This document shows positions 12,401-24,068 of a stretch of DNA of 64,000 nucleotides, piece by piece. The first letter of the stretch is position 1; the number at the start of each line of letters is the position of its first letter. Origin of the DNA: Aldrovandia affinis (lineage: Eukaryota > Chordata > Actinopteri > Notacanthiformes > Halosauridae); NCBI GenBank assembly GCA_029706075.1, contig JAINUG010000115.1:554501-618500 (forward strand), read 5' to 3'. The notes beneath the pieces were generated by a model. The model saw nothing but the letters and a program-made list of their open reading frames with translations. It did not search any database and had not been told where the DNA came from. The translations under genes and the position numbers were made by a program.

Positions 12401-14321
12401 AAAGTTCCAATGGGAATGCATTGACACACATTTATAAGCCCTGAATTCTCAATGTTTATTTCAGTTTACATGGATAAACTACAAGGCTTGAGGAATTACA
12501 TGCCTTTAGGCTCTGCAAAAATTATTAAAAACCTGAGAATGTATGTTTGATTTAAAAGGCTGTTCAAAATGAGTTTGATTCAATGCCTTACAAATGGACT
12601 CTGGGAAGCATAAACCTGTGGTGAATGTAAACTGTAAATCCAAGTACATGCACATAGGAAAATGTGGATATCAAATTATTTAAATTTTAAAAGGCTGCTG
12701 AAAAGATTTATTTTTAAGAAAGAAAAAAATAAACATAATTCTCAAGCCAAGCACTGTATTCATACATAAATGTGCAGATACACATGTATTGGAACATTTA
12801 CTTAAAATAAATCATCCAAAAGAGGGCTATTTTCCTACAGTCTGTGGGAAGTTCAAGTGACACACTTTCCATTGAAGTTGCATTCAGGAAATTGCTGCAC
12901 ATTTCTTCGCATGAAAATCTGTGTTGCACAATAGCTATGCAAACCAAAAATGTTATTTCCATCCACGATGATGATAAAGATTTACTTGCCATTTACTCTT
13001 AACCAGGCTAATTTATAGAGCAGTTTCACCTCTTGCCTTTTGTTAAACTTTAGTGCAAACCCAACTTGTGGACGTGGCATTCAGCATTATGTAATGGGAT
13101 AATTACATGCGTAAAAAAAGGGCTGTTGCACAAATTATTTACAGCTTACAACTTCCTTTTTTGGTCACAATTCTTTGTGGGGAAGGCAGTACAAACCATG
13201 CTTGGTAGGTGTTGATGGTGGGAGCGTGCCCAAGTTGGATACGTTATGAAAAGCGGATCTGGAAACACAAGGAGGCTACAGGGTGGAGAGGATCCCAGCG
13301 TTTTGGGAGTTTGCCGCCTGGCTGCCACGACTGGAACCAGTACAGATGTTTTCAATTCAACCCCCACAATTTAAACCCCCGAAAGCGAAACCCATTCCAA
13401 TTCAGCTGCAAGGTAATTGCTTTTACTTGCGCTGAATCGATTAGCTTAGGGGTCTGGAGTTGCACCTTGATTTGAGCTGAAAGTGGAAAGTATTCTTGAT
13501 CACAAGCACGTGTATGCACTGTGATCCAATTGCCATGACAGAGAGACGGTAAGGGGTGGGGGAGAAAGGGGGGAAATTTCCTGGAAATGTGTTATGCAAT
13601 AGCTGTTGAAGGTCACATGGTTCTTGTGTCCTGTTTTTTCCGTGTGACGCTTTCACCGAGGCCTCTTGAATAGGGGAATTGAAACTTTGAACTCAAGGTT
13701 GTTTGCCTCTGTCTGGCTGATAACGCCATACTACTCTGTGCTCAGGAAACTATTCACCTAGGGGGAGGGGTGAACTTGATTCTGGATTGTCAATGTGAGT
13801 GAGTGAGAGAACGAGCGAGCGAGTGGCACATTATCTTCTCAGTACATAACAACAATCTGAAACAACTGGCCGACGATAACTGACGATTTTCCAAATCTTC
13901 AATTGACTTTTCCCTTTATCCTTTTAAAATCCCCCAATCTATCATTAACCCAAATACATTTCCCTCGGACACTTTTCCCGCTCGTTTTTGAAACGCCTGC
14001 ATTTGGGGGATTGTCCCTGATTGCGACACACAAGGAAGCGAGGTTAGTGATTCCATTACTTGCTTGCATTGATTGGTGGCGAGGAGCGGCAGGCATGGTC
14101 CTTCCTCCTGAAGTCACTGAACTTTACTTTGTGCCCCCTAGTCCCCCGAAGAAGGGGCGGTGAGCACCATCTACTGCGCCGTGTCCGAGGAGGCCGAGGG
14201 CATCACTGGAAAGTACTTTGACAGCGACTGCTCCCTGGTCCTCCCTGCTCCCCTTGCCCGAGACCCCGCCCTGGCCCTCAAGGACTATGAGTTCTGTGAG
14301 AGACTGACAGCCAAGCTGTGA
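4682..14321 (+). CDS. Short-chain dehydrogenase/reductase, retinol dehydrogenase/DHRS13-like (6 exons, 323 aa)
   Basis: Exons 4682-4844, 7886-8125, 8897-8986, 10069-10257, 11388-11497 and 14142-14321 join in phase to 972 nt (323 aa plus stop), all with GT-AG introns. Known of the family: classical SDRs of the RDH11-14/DHRS13 group are NADP(H)-dependent, membrane-anchored reductases acting on retinoids or lipid aldehydes. Seen here: a hydrophobic N-terminal anchor (about residues 9-26), the cofactor motif TGANTGIG (50-57), NNAG (129-132), the active-site serine in NVSS (177-180) and the catalytic pair Tyr206/Lys210 in YNHTK, where most relatives have YxxSK. The C-terminal ITGKYFDSDC segment matches the ending of retinol dehydrogenases. 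The start ATG precedes the anchor directly. Substrate and exact orthology (DHRS13 versus RDH12-like) cannot be settled from sequence alone, so no symbol is given. The introns carry a hAT-like repeat, a fold-back MITE, a CA repeat and two SINEs. Confidence 0.92.
5438..5635. mobile_element. hAT-type MITE in SDR intron 1
   Basis: The left end CAGTGGTTCTC and right end GAGAACCA are inverted copies typical of hAT (Charlie-like) termini, enclosing about 170 bp without coding capacity. The right terminus is slightly altered and no clear 8-bp target duplication was found, so it is an old copy. Confidence 0.6.
8214..8345. repeat. Fold-back MITE (AATTCAGGAAATT family), copy 1, SDR intron 2
   Basis: The left arm CAATTCAGTAAATTAATTG is repeated in inverted form on the right as CATTTACTGAATTGACAG, with a T/A-rich loop around GAATTGAAAAATG. 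The same structure recurs in introns of nop56 and ubap2. Confidence 0.65.
9444..9482 (+). repeat. (CA)n microsatellite in SDR intron 3
   Basis: About 19 uninterrupted CA units are directly visible. Confidence 0.95.
10565..10705 (-). mobile_element. tRNA-derived SINE, minus strand, SDR intron 4
   Basis: The segment begins with the shared L2/SINE tail (CCATTTATCAGACGCTTTTA, then TCCAAAGCAACTTACAG) and runs into a reverse-complemented tRNA-like head (GATCCCAGGGGGAATCAAAC, box B region, then CATGCTCTACCTACTGG, box A region). Orientation is therefore minus. The arrangement resembles widespread fish tRNA SINEs. Confidence 0.65.
11498..11728 (+). mobile_element. tRNA-derived SINE with L2-like tail, copy 1
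   Basis: The head TAGTGTAATGGTTAGGGAGC (box A-like) and GGTTCAGTTCCC (box B-like) is followed by a body containing TTGAGCAAGGTACTTAACCT and a tail CTCTGGATAAGAGTGTCTGC shared with L2 3' ends. It begins immediately after the exon 5 donor of the SDR gene. Closely similar copies lie at 18706 and 31045. Confidence 0.85.
12030..12315 (-). mobile_element. Degenerate SINE-like repeat in SDR intron 5
   Basis: The sequence TTTTTCTCCCAATTTGCC and the downstream G/C-rich part (GCCGGCTCACCC, GGACGGACAGCC, GGGCTAATGGCCACGGCCAG) are shared with the repeat at about 38935-39185, where a reverse tRNA-like head is visible. Assigned by that internal comparison only. Confidence 0.45.
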
Positions 14322-14399
14322 GCTCACAGCACGGAAGAGGAGGAGCCTGACAGAACACCCACTGGAGGATGCTGATCGACACTACAGACAGTCGTGGTT

Positions 14400-14405
14400 A
14401 TTAAA
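14400..14405 (+). terminator. Candidate poly(A) signal of the SDR gene
   Basis: ATTAAA, the common variant signal, lies 79 bp after the stop codon. It is the first plausible signal on the plus strand; no other evidence for 3'-end use. Confidence 0.4.
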
Positions 14406-15706
14406 ATAGGGTTACGGCAGACTAGTATAGTATAGCAGTAGTATACTACATTAATCGGTGGCAGAAAGGAAAGAGAAAGTAAACTAGCCATGTTGAATAA
14501 TTGAGCTACTTCTTTAACTTTGGAGAACATGATCTTTTTTAGGATGGAAGACTTACAGGGTTTAAAGAGAAAAAACTGTGTTCGGAGAGAGGCTTCACTA
14601 CAATACCCAGAATCCATAAGCACAAATTTGAGAAGCGCAGTCCATTTAAATAAGAATGCCTCATCTGAGATGGTTTCTTCTATTCAGACCAGGGGGGAGG
14701 AAATGTGCATATATTACAGCTTTACGTTTAGGAGCAGTTCACCATTAAGTCCTGTGGGTGCTAGAGTTTGTAACTTAAAGATCCAGTACGCTTCTCTATT
14801 TTTCTGAATTTCAACCAAGTTTCCACCCCTAGGAGGCATCTTAATTGTTTCTATACCACAAAATCTCAGTGTACATTAAAAATGATAATAATAAAAAGTG
14901 TTTCATGTTTAAAATCATTCAAATGTATCACTAGGGGATGGTCCCGGTCATTTCTGTGAATGGAACTTTTGTGTTCACGGATTCGGCATTTAAACATCCT
15001 GGTTGTTTTACTGACATGTGCCATACCACGGGGATCTAATGTAATCATCATCCAGTCATGTAAGCAATGTGCGTAGAGACACGTGGCTATGTCCTTCATG
15101 AAAAACATTTAGCCTGTTACGGGATGACAAAAAAAGCTACATTTGGTTGCATTATTGCACTGTGCAATTGCCACACTTATAAGAGCCATTAGGTATTGGC
15201 CTTAAGAGGAATTGAGAGGGTCCATGCCAGGGAAATGCCATAAATCAGCTGAAAGAACCCTTCATTTACTCAGATTTTTCCTTTATTTTGGTCATTACCT
15301 GTATCTCTTTCTCTAGAAATATTTATTTCAACATTGCAGGCCCTTAATGGCTGGTGCATCACTGCCTAGAAAGCTATTTTAATCAGACCTACTAGATTAA
15401 TTAACATGTCTTTCACCTCACCATGCCACCTCACCTGTTGTATTCCGCTTAGCCCGAAATTAATTCTTACCTTAATTCTAAACTTATACATTACTTAAAC
15501 CTAAGATATATATATACATATGGTAGGACCAGATACTTCCAAGACTGGGTGGGCAGTACGAGGGCCAGTTAACACTGGGATGGGTAATTATCTTTAACAT
15601 GGAGACAGAGGAATTCTGTGCATGTGGCAGTGCATAAACAGGTAAACCATTAACGTATTGTTTGGTCATACTGAAAGCCTGAAGAAGGGTTTTAGGCTTT
15701 AAGATG

Positions 15707-15750
<44 letters not shown>

Positions 15751-17040
15751 ACGTACATAAACGCATGCATGCATGCAACAAATAATTAGTTGAGCTTATG
15801 TCTGTTTTGAAAACATACACACAGAGACAGTAATGAGTGCCCATTGTTGAAAAAGTTGTCATAATTTAATAATTCCTGCCTAATCTCATAAACCTAGGAA
15901 AGATATAATAAATTGTCATACAGTCAACTCCACAATTATCCACACCGTTGATAACAATATAAAATAATAACAATCCTTTGATAGTATAAACAGTGCAAAT
16001 AAACTTCTATCCACCCCCAGGTACATTGGTCCAGTAGAACTCTGTTCTGCCCCTGGTGGGGGAGATTGACAGCAGATGTGTTAGAAGTGATGGCCCAGCT
16101 GGTAGGTTGAGAAAGGTTGCCTGTCAGAGCTGAAGCCACACCCTCTGCACATAAATCAGCAAGCACCTCGTCATGACACAAGAGATTAAAAGCATTACTT
16201 TCAGTTTTATGTCCTCAAAGTAGCGAGGGTTATAATTGTGATTAATTAGCTTTTAAGAAAATTCTTAGGTTGTTAGGAGTGCTTGTGAGTACTCCCAATT
16301 TCCTTTCCGTCTTTAGGGTACTTATAAGCCCTAAAAGGCAGCATAAATCACTGTCAGGCAGATTCTCCAACTTCAGAGAAATGTTTGGTAGTTCATACTT
16401 AATGCTACTCCCATGCCCAACCATTTATGATTATAGCCCCTGATGTTGTCCTGCCATGTTATTATTTAATAATAACATCATTTTAACATCATAATAACAT
16501 CAAGTTTTGATGGGATATTGATGTAAAGATCGGAACCCAAATTGCATACGATTGCCTTTGGTTGAGTCAAGCACACACGTACAGTCCAAAGAAAAGGTGT
16601 GAAATATACGATTTCAAAAGAGCTAAAGGGCTTCTCAGACCTTGTTTTACTCAAATGGATTATTAATATGTATCCTGTGATATCAATGTGATGGATGCTG
16701 TTTTATAAAGACAGGGTGAGATTATATATTTCAAACTATGCTTAACCTTTAGCTCAGTTGTCACCAGTGTCAGGTTTTCAAAGCATATTATTTTTATATT
16801 AGCCTGAGGTGGTCCTGCGAGGAAAGAAAAAACCTAAATTTCCCAGACATTTATAAAGGAGCCATTTAAAGGATATTGCCTTGATTTGGCACAGTTGGTA
16901 ATTCCCTGGTACTTCCTCCGGGATTCATTTTCAAATGAGTATTGACTTTCCAGAAAACGTTTTGAACAAAACAACAACAAAAACAAAATATATACATGTA
17001 TATACATATACATGTGTGTGTGTGTGTGTGTGTTTGTACA
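14406..17040. other. Intergenic stretch without a supported gene
   Basis: No coding exon or RNA gene is supported. The stretch contains a (TG)n microsatellite at 15709-15749 and a short one at 17012-17032. The remaining open frames are short and show no family motif. Confidence 0.5.
15709..15749 (+). repeat. (TG)n microsatellite
   Basis: About 20 TG units are directly visible, followed by short GCAT repeats. Confidence 0.95.
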
Positions 17041-17041
17041 C

Positions 17042-18175
17042 ACTGTACAAGTTCACACTGTACTAGAGATTGTAAGGTAAGATACAGGTAAATAAAGGAA
17101 ACACTTGAAGGTAACTGAAGGGTTCTGGCAGCTCTGTTATGGTGTGGTGCATTTTCCTGGCATGGTTTAGGTCCACTCAATTCCTTAGCCAGGCAAAGAG
17201 TTAAAGAGAGAGTTTTTGAAAAGGTAAATGCCAATTACATACAAAGCCATTGGGAACGGACAACGACAAAGAGACAAGCCTGACTTTGTGGATCACTTTC
17301 ATTCTATGGTGAACTGCCTCCTCATTTCTATCCTGATGGGAGTGGTCTCTTCCAGGATGACTCCACGATGGGAGAGATGCAGAGCCCCCATGGTGGAGGA
17401 CATGGCGTGTCACCCTCCGGGTCCAAGAGCTGAAGCAGAGTGGTCACTGAATGGCCACCTTTGATGAGCAAGAAAACAATGCAAAGCATATGGCATCCCA
17501 GGCGGCCATCTCAGTCACAAAGAACGTACAAAGAAGTTCACACTGTACTAGAGATTGTAAGGTAAGATAACCAGGTAAACGTCAGCTCCCAAAGGAAACA
17601 CTTGAAGGTAACAGTTTGGCAGCTCTGTTATGGTGCTGGTGCATTTTCCTGGCATGGTTTAGGTCCACTGAAGGTCCAAGCCGAATTCCTTGAAGAGCGG
17701 GAAAGGGCAAGGTAAATGAGACATACAAAGCCATTCTGAGGGATCACGGTTTTCATTCCTGAGTCCATCCCCTCACTAAAATTGGAAAAATGGTGAAGCA
17801 TTTCTATCCTGATGGGAGTGGTCTCTTCCAGGATTTCCATACAAAAGTGGTCACTGAATGGTTTGATGAGCATGAAAACAATGCAAAGCATATGCCATGG
17901 CCATCTCAGTCACCGGACCTCTACCCAATTGAACAGTTATTGGAGATTCTGGAGCGGCACCTGAGACAGCGTTTTCCAACATCACGTTTTCCAGCAAAAC
18001 ACCAAATGATGGAATTTCTCGTGGAAGAATGGTGTTGTATTTCTCCAATAGAGTTCCCGACACTTGTAGAATCTATGTCAAGGGTATTGAAACTGTTCTG
18101 GCAGCTCATGGTGGCCCAATGCCCTATTAAGAGGCTTCATGTTGGTGTTTCCTTTATTTAGGTAATTGCCATTTA
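17042..18175 (+). mobile_element. Degenerate, internally duplicated Tc1-like element
   Basis: Positions 17790-18161 encode the C-terminal half of a Tc1-type transposase (GLFQDFHTKVVTEWFDEH, then WPSQSPDLYPIEQLLEIL and FLVEEWC). The catalytic region is shortened and several residues are altered. The outer ends TACAGGTAAATAAAGGAAAC at 17082 and GTTTCCTTTATTTAGGTAA near 18146 look like inverted termini. The left portion is present twice: TTCACACTGTACTAGAGATT occurs near 17051 and again at about 17536, each followed by related sequence including the CCTGATGGGAGTGGTCTCTT segment. The element is non-functional. Confidence 0.8.
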
Positions 18176-18705
18176 CCTGTACAATCAACAGGTAGTTGTT
18201 TCAGCGAAAAGCCATTGATGGCTTCAGCAGGACATCAATGTGACAACAAATACATAACAGATGCTTCAATGAATGACAAAATACTTTATTCATACTTTTT
18301 CAATACAGAGACAACACACATTCATTGTCTCAGCCAATCAAAATCTGTCCTCGAATTTCGATTCTCTGTGCAACAGCGTTGGTCTTCTTATTTGGCTGCA
18401 TGCAAAGACAAAGCACACAATTTTAGGCCTGCGAGATTGGATTTACCTTTCTTTATCTACAACACCGATTGCAATAGGATCCAGTCAAGAGATTAGAATT
18501 ACAGCATTCAATGTGCAGATTGCATTCTTTGAGATATCAAACTTTAGAATGCACAAGTCTCATATTCCAATATCACAGCATTGTTTGGTATTGCATCTAT
18601 GTACATTTTAACATGTTTAACAATTATTCCAGATGACAAAAACATTAGATACATCTGTACAGTTCTAAACCCTCACAATGATACAGCTGGATATTGACTC
18701 AAGGC
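18176..18705. other. Unassigned stretch between Tc1 debris and a SINE
   Basis: No gene is supported. A TTTATT at about 18290 could serve as a minus-strand poly(A) signal for motilin, but no linking exon was recognised. Confidence 0.3.
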
Positions 18706-18935
18706 TGGCAGTGTAGTGTAATGGTTAGGGAGCTGGGCTTGTAACTCAGAGGGTGCAGGTTCAAATCCCAGGTGGGGCACTGCTGTTGCACCCTCGAGCA
18801 AGGTACTTAACCTGAATTGCTTCAGTAAAATATCCAGCTGTATAAATGGATTGTATGTAAAGAAATGTAAACTGTGTAAGTTGCTCTGGATAAGAGCGTC
18901 TGCTAAATGCCTAAAATGTAAATGTAAATGTAAAC
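18706..18935 (+). mobile_element. tRNA-derived SINE with L2-like tail, copy 2
   Basis: Same head-body-tail order as the copy at 11498: TAGTGTAATGGTTAGGGAGC, GGTTCAAATCCC, GAGCAAGGTACTTAACCTG and the tail GGATAAGAGCGTCTGCTAAA. It ends in short TGTAAA repeats, the usual variable SINE end. Confidence 0.88.
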
Positions 18936-19237
18936 AGCCCAGCTGAAGTATTTTGTGTACAACAGTGGTGCCCAACCTATGGTCTTCTAGACAACAACAA
19001 ACCTTTTTTTGGTCCTACTATTGTAATTTTGTCATTTTTAAATGTGATATATTGTGTATTGCTGCTTAACCACTGTGACCTGCGATGTGCGACAGTCACC
19101 TGTCCAGGGACTACAGATGAAATGTAGCAGTTTTGCTAACTCTGGGGCAATTAATGTATTTGTCCACTGTCCCTGTTAAATAAAAAATGTAAATAAAATA
19201 AAACTACAGTTTCTTGACCACTACTCTGCATACCTGG

Positions 19238-20906
19238 TTAGCATGTGCATAGCCATTTACCTTTCTCGGTTTCTGTCAACATCTCATGAAGGATTTCCCC
19301 CAGAGCCGGGGCCACATGGTCCAGTTGCTTAGCTGTAAGTCGCAGCCCGATTTCCACTGACTTCCCCTTGACACACACGACCAGAGATGCATGCACATAC
19401 TGTCAAAATGGCTGTGTGCATTCAAAGGGCATTAGGTTGACCGTTAGCCTTCCACTTTGTGGTCTGCCCTTAACATAGAGTGACAAATGCAGTTAACAGG
19501 AATTTATGGTACTTTTATGACACAATAACCCCAGACTCTGGGAAAGTTCTTTGTTAAACATACAGTACATTACCAAGAACGTATAAGTAAGCCTTGTAGT
19601 GGCCGTTTGTGTATGTTAAGTATGTTCAAATAAAGACTCACAGTGAACTTACATGATTTAATCATTTCTAACTGTAACTACATTAACATACTATAATTGC
19701 AAGGTATGCTATTGATTATTTTTCCCAGGTTCAATTTAAGTGTTATTGTAGTTCCCCCATGTCTTGTGCTAGTTTGAGACGCTCCATCATAACCTTAGGT
19801 CCATCCCTTTTCTTCAACATTCATCATTGAATTGGGAGGGCAGCGCACTAGCTCACAAATTCCTACAAAATACATATAGCAAGCTAACCACTTCTTTTCA
19901 CACTGCAAGCTGCTAGCTGAGCCACCACAGATACTGTGGCAGAGGACTGTGCAGCTGACAGAGCATAGGTAGATTACAATTCCCCAATCAACCAGAAGGC
20001 ACTGGCGAGCAACGAGGCAGGGAATACACAGCTGACAGAAACCCTCCCTCACCACAGCTTGGCACTGGCATGGTCCAGATTCCGATTACAATCAGAGGGC
20101 ACATCATTCCACTCCAGACAAGTGTTTCAGCTGGGTATGCTACTATGAAGCTCCCATGTAAATGGTCTGTTTTACTCACACAACATTACGCGTTCACTGG
20201 TGAACTGTACATGAAAATGAAAACTAAAGGAGGTCAAGAAAAGGGTGGAATTTGCTCATTCGAATTTGCTGTTCGATATTGGCAGTTTTCCATGTCATTG
20301 CTGGGATACAGCAATGGATCTATGGTTGGTGAACCCCTAGCTTTTTTCATACGCTATCCGCTGTCTTCACTCTCACCCTCCTTGAGCTGTCAATCAACTT
20401 TCACAAGGGCACAGTCTGCAAATTATCAGGACAAGTTTTACCTGGGACACTCCCATCTCCTCACTCCTCTCTGGCATGGTCACTTCTTCAAACTGCCCCT
20501 CCTCTGACCGTGGCTCCAGGTCCACAGACTTCTTACCAGCTCTCCCTCTCTCCTGCAAATACAGAGAGAGAGAGAGAGGGGGAGAAGGGAATAATGAAAA
20601 AGGAAATTTGAAATAATGTGGCAAAGTGAGGGCCCAAATGAGGGCAAAAAAACAGAGTCAAGCCAACTTAAGACAAATCCAACAAAAACGAATGAGGTGG
20701 TACAGCCCTTTTGACTGGTATCCCATGACCCTTTTAACACTGCTGAGTTGTATCAACACGGAGTATGAGTATTGTGTCCTTTGTCTCACCATCATTTCCC
20801 TCATCTCTTTGGGGCTGAAGAAGGTGAAGTGACCCTCCGCTTGCTCCACTAGCATGGCGACGAGGAAAGCCACAACCAGACAGCCAATCACTGTGGTACG
20901 CATCAT
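19238..20906 (-). CDS. mln: Motilin precursor (three coding exons, 3' end uncertain)
   Basis: Coding exons are 20906-20790, 20552-20442 and 19366-19261, all in phase 0 where they meet. Motilin is a secreted gut peptide hormone acting on the motilin receptor of enteric nerves and smooth muscle. Exon 1 encodes a signal peptide (MMRTTVIGCLVVAFLVAMLV, then EQAEG) followed by HFTFFSPKEMREMM, close to the fish motilin-like peptide as I recall it. Exon 2 completes the peptide as ERGRAG and then a KK cleavage site, as in human motilin. Exon 3 encodes the C-terminal peptide core VEIGLRLTAKQLDHVAPALG, matching the conserved LEIGMRM segment of mammalian precursors. Exon 3 has no ATG of its own. After 19261 either a donor (GTAAAT) leads to a further short exon I could not place, or translation reads on to a stop at 19238-19240. 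A 5' UTR boundary (acceptor AG) sits near 20931. Confidence 0.88.
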
Positions 20907-21841
20907 CCTTGTTCTAACTGTGTAGGAGTCCTGAGGTCAAGGGTCAACAGAGACACATGCTGATAAACACAAACAGCCAAAAAGGCAAACAATCAACTCC
21001 CATGGCAACGACAAAGGAGTGGGATTAGGTTTTAGATGGTGTGTTGGTGTGGTGTAGGGTTTCATCTGAGGTTAGTCAATGCAAAAGGCAAAATTAAGCA
21101 ATGTGGCATGACTGAAGGACATTAAATATTGGATTGTTCATATGTAAATGCAAAGTATTATGAAATATTTACTAATAGTTTTTTTTCCCTCACAGCAGGA
21201 TTTCTATTTATACTGCCAACTTTAAAATGAGGTTTGATTATTGCTAATGATTATTGAGAGTTCACATTGTGGCTCCAAATACTGTTAAATAATAATCTCC
21301 CACAGGTAGATTATTATCTGCCTTTTTACATGCTCCTTTACTTTATAATGAAATTCTCTTCATCAAGACAATTGTCAATCATAGGAGGAAAATATTAGTT
21401 TTTGTACATTTTTAATGGTTCAATGGGTTGCCCATGTATACCAAACCTAGGTTTAATTATATAAAACCGTGTTTTATCTACATCGAAGATCCTTGTCTGA
21501 GGTTCACCTCAGGCACGCTCTTCTGCAAAAAGACAACCCCCAAACATAAACAAAACAGATCTGGACCAAAGCACAAACTCAACCGCAACCTACAGATGAC
21601 AAATTCATTCAAGCTTCTTCTACAACAGCCGGACGAGTTACCTGACCGCTGCCAGACCAGCACCACGTTAGTCACTTCTAATGTGTTTGTCCCTGGAGAG
21701 TAAATACAGAGGAAATGGTGAGACAAGAGTGGCATGTCAGGCATGTCACTTTTTCCCCCCTGTAAGGAAAGTTCTGTCACGCTGTGCCAGAAAAGGGAAA
21801 AAAAGAGCTTTGGAAGAAAGGGTTGTACTCACTTGAGCCGT

Positions 21842-21964
21842 GAACGTCCCAGTGCAGTTTGCAGTTCCTCCGAGTTTGCTCACCCACGGCGCAGCTGTTT
21901 TCTCTCCCTCCATAAGGGGAATCTCGGGCTTTATATTGATCAGCTTCGCATCACTTATTGTCAT
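21842..21964 (-). other. Unrecognised exon-like ORF, possibly an upstream exon of mln
   Basis: On the minus strand an ATG at 21964 opens 41 codons (MTISDAKLINIKPEIP at the start) up to a good donor CAA|GTGAGT at 21842; an alternative donor lies earlier at TGG|GTGAGC. No protein family is recognised. A downstream exon-like block at about 21652-21699 has an acceptor but is not in phase with this frame. It may be a noncoding first exon of motilin instead. Confidence 0.25.
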
Positions 21965-22021
21965 TTATTGTCTTCTGACGTCCGGTTTTCAACAATTCCA
22001 TTATCTACTTTTTGCGATCCC

Positions 22022-22189
22022 ATGGAAACAGATGGAAATTCCAGGAATCTGCCTCGCTTATTTGTAAACTTTAATGGCCTAAAAGGCTTTGACAAGGTGA
22101 AGGCAATTTTGCTAAAGAAAATTAAAAAATGCATTCCCTCAACTTCCATGATGGATTTATTTGTAGAAAATCATGACATTACTAGAAAG
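22022..22189 (+). CDS. Unrecognised putative first coding exon (56 codons)
   Basis: The plus strand has ATG at 22022 followed by 56 open codons (METDGNSRNLPRLFVNFNGL at the start, lysine-rich thereafter) that end exactly at AAG|GTAAGC, a strong donor. It lies divergently, 57 bp from the start codon of the minus-strand ORF at 21964. I do not recognise the family and could not place a second exon with confidence before the repeats begin, so this may be a decayed gene, a fragment or chance. Confidence 0.28.
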
Positions 22190-24068
22190 GTAAGCTATTA
22201 ATTACTTTTTTGCAGTTGTTCAGCATGGGACCTCAATTTGTTTTGTGTGTGTGTGTCTGAATACATTCAATTATAATAATTAAATCTGAAATACTTTCCT
22301 TATTGCATCCAAAATATAATCAAGGTATTGTACAGACTTGAATCCCTACAGCATTAAATGTATAGCTAAAAGGTTAGTGAGTGCTATAGAATGGCAAGTT
22401 AAATGTTTGCATGAGAGCAGTAGGATTTTGGGGTAACCTATTGCCCCAGTTTTTTTTTCTTGTTGTTGTTTTATTTGGGGGGGGGGAGGTGGTATTTGAT
22501 TTCGTTTTTTATTGTCCTGATTAACACATTTCCTTCAAAAGGAAAACTGCAAAAGAAAATGTATGCCTGTTAAATTATTCAACAAAATAAAAGCTAAACT
22601 TTTATAATATATAAGCAGTTATTCACTACTCCCATGAATCACGTTTCCCCTGTGTTTGTTTCCCACTGTAGGATGTTTGTTTGTCCAGGTGTTGCTGCCT
22701 GGGACCTGTCAGTCAGTCTTGGTGGTGGGCCGTCATATCCCCTGCTGTGCAGACAAATGGCCATGTGACCACGCACCCCAATTTAATTCGGAGCACAACA
22801 ATTTGGTGCTAGGCAAATTTGCTGCTTTGTTCCCCCCAACAATATGCACAGTTTTATATTGCCGTTGGTAAACAGCCAACAAAAAAATCATGTTGTGAAC
22901 TGTTTCATGATGTTATATTTCGTGTACCTGTGAAAAGAGTAGTTAACCCTTTTAAAGTGGTGGATGGAGTGAGTGTGTGTGTCTCTCGATGGCTCTGTCC
23001 ACACTACACGGGCCTGTTCAGTGAGATTCGGTAATAAATTCTCTCAACTCTGGGCATAGCCTCCTCTACAAGGAGGTTTATGGCTTCAAGTGTTGACGTC
23101 TGCCTTCGCGCTTGATGCGACATAGATTTATTTCTTGGTAACAGTTAACTCTGGGAGCTCTTAAAGTGTTGATTTCCTGTTGTGGAACTTCATACGGTTC
23201 CTGTGTGTGGTAAAACATTAAGGTCATGATAGAATAAAGTCAAAAAATCGTACTATTTGTTTGCTGTGGGTTGAAAGCGAATCACGTTTAGGCAAATAAA
23301 ACATACTGACCATACTGACATGTGGCACTACGCAACATCTTTTTTTACACTTCATAATGATGTGCCAAAAACTGTGATGTGTGGTCTCATTGTGTAGTGT
23401 CTTTGTTGGTCCTTGAGAATTAAAGATGTAAGATTTGATCTACTGTATGTGTGGTTTCAGGCTTTATTTAACCCCTGGTTAAAGCATGGGAAAGGAGAAG
23501 TAAAGATGGATATATTTGGCCAAATTTGTAGAGGGCTGTGTGGGCTACCCAACTTAGTGATCTGAGGAGTGCAAAAATAGATTGTAGGTGAGGGCATCAG
23601 TCAACACGAGGGTCTTCTCTGTACATGTAATACTGTACTTGATGCTTGGAAGTCATTCCTTCTATTCTAGCAGTGAACTTCCAGAATTCAATTATCATCT
23701 GTGTCATAAAAAATACCTTGTAAGTCCATATTTGATCATTTTGCTTTTTTTCCCCAAACATATTGAAATATCTCTACTGTGACTATCTCCTGACTCAAAA
23801 ATGAATAGAATGAACCAGAATGTTGTGTTGGTAAATGGGAAAAAGAAACTGCTTTTGCTGTTCCTAAACACTCATTTTTTAGGGTATGAGGTTTGTATGT
23901 GACACCGATGTTTACAGGTAGCCTACAATGTTTACAGGTTTGGCTTTTTCACACCCTGAGTTCTCATTGATTCATGGCACTGTCATGGTAATGAAACATC
24001 CAGAAAACACAGCAAACAAGGAATGCAGCCTTTTATTTTGGCATTTTTTGCCATTCACGACTTTGTCA
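22190..24068. other. Stretch without a supported gene
   Basis: Several short open frames are present (for example around 22656-22871) but none shows a recognisable domain or a convincing pair of splice sites. No repeat family was identified by eye. Confidence 0.4.
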
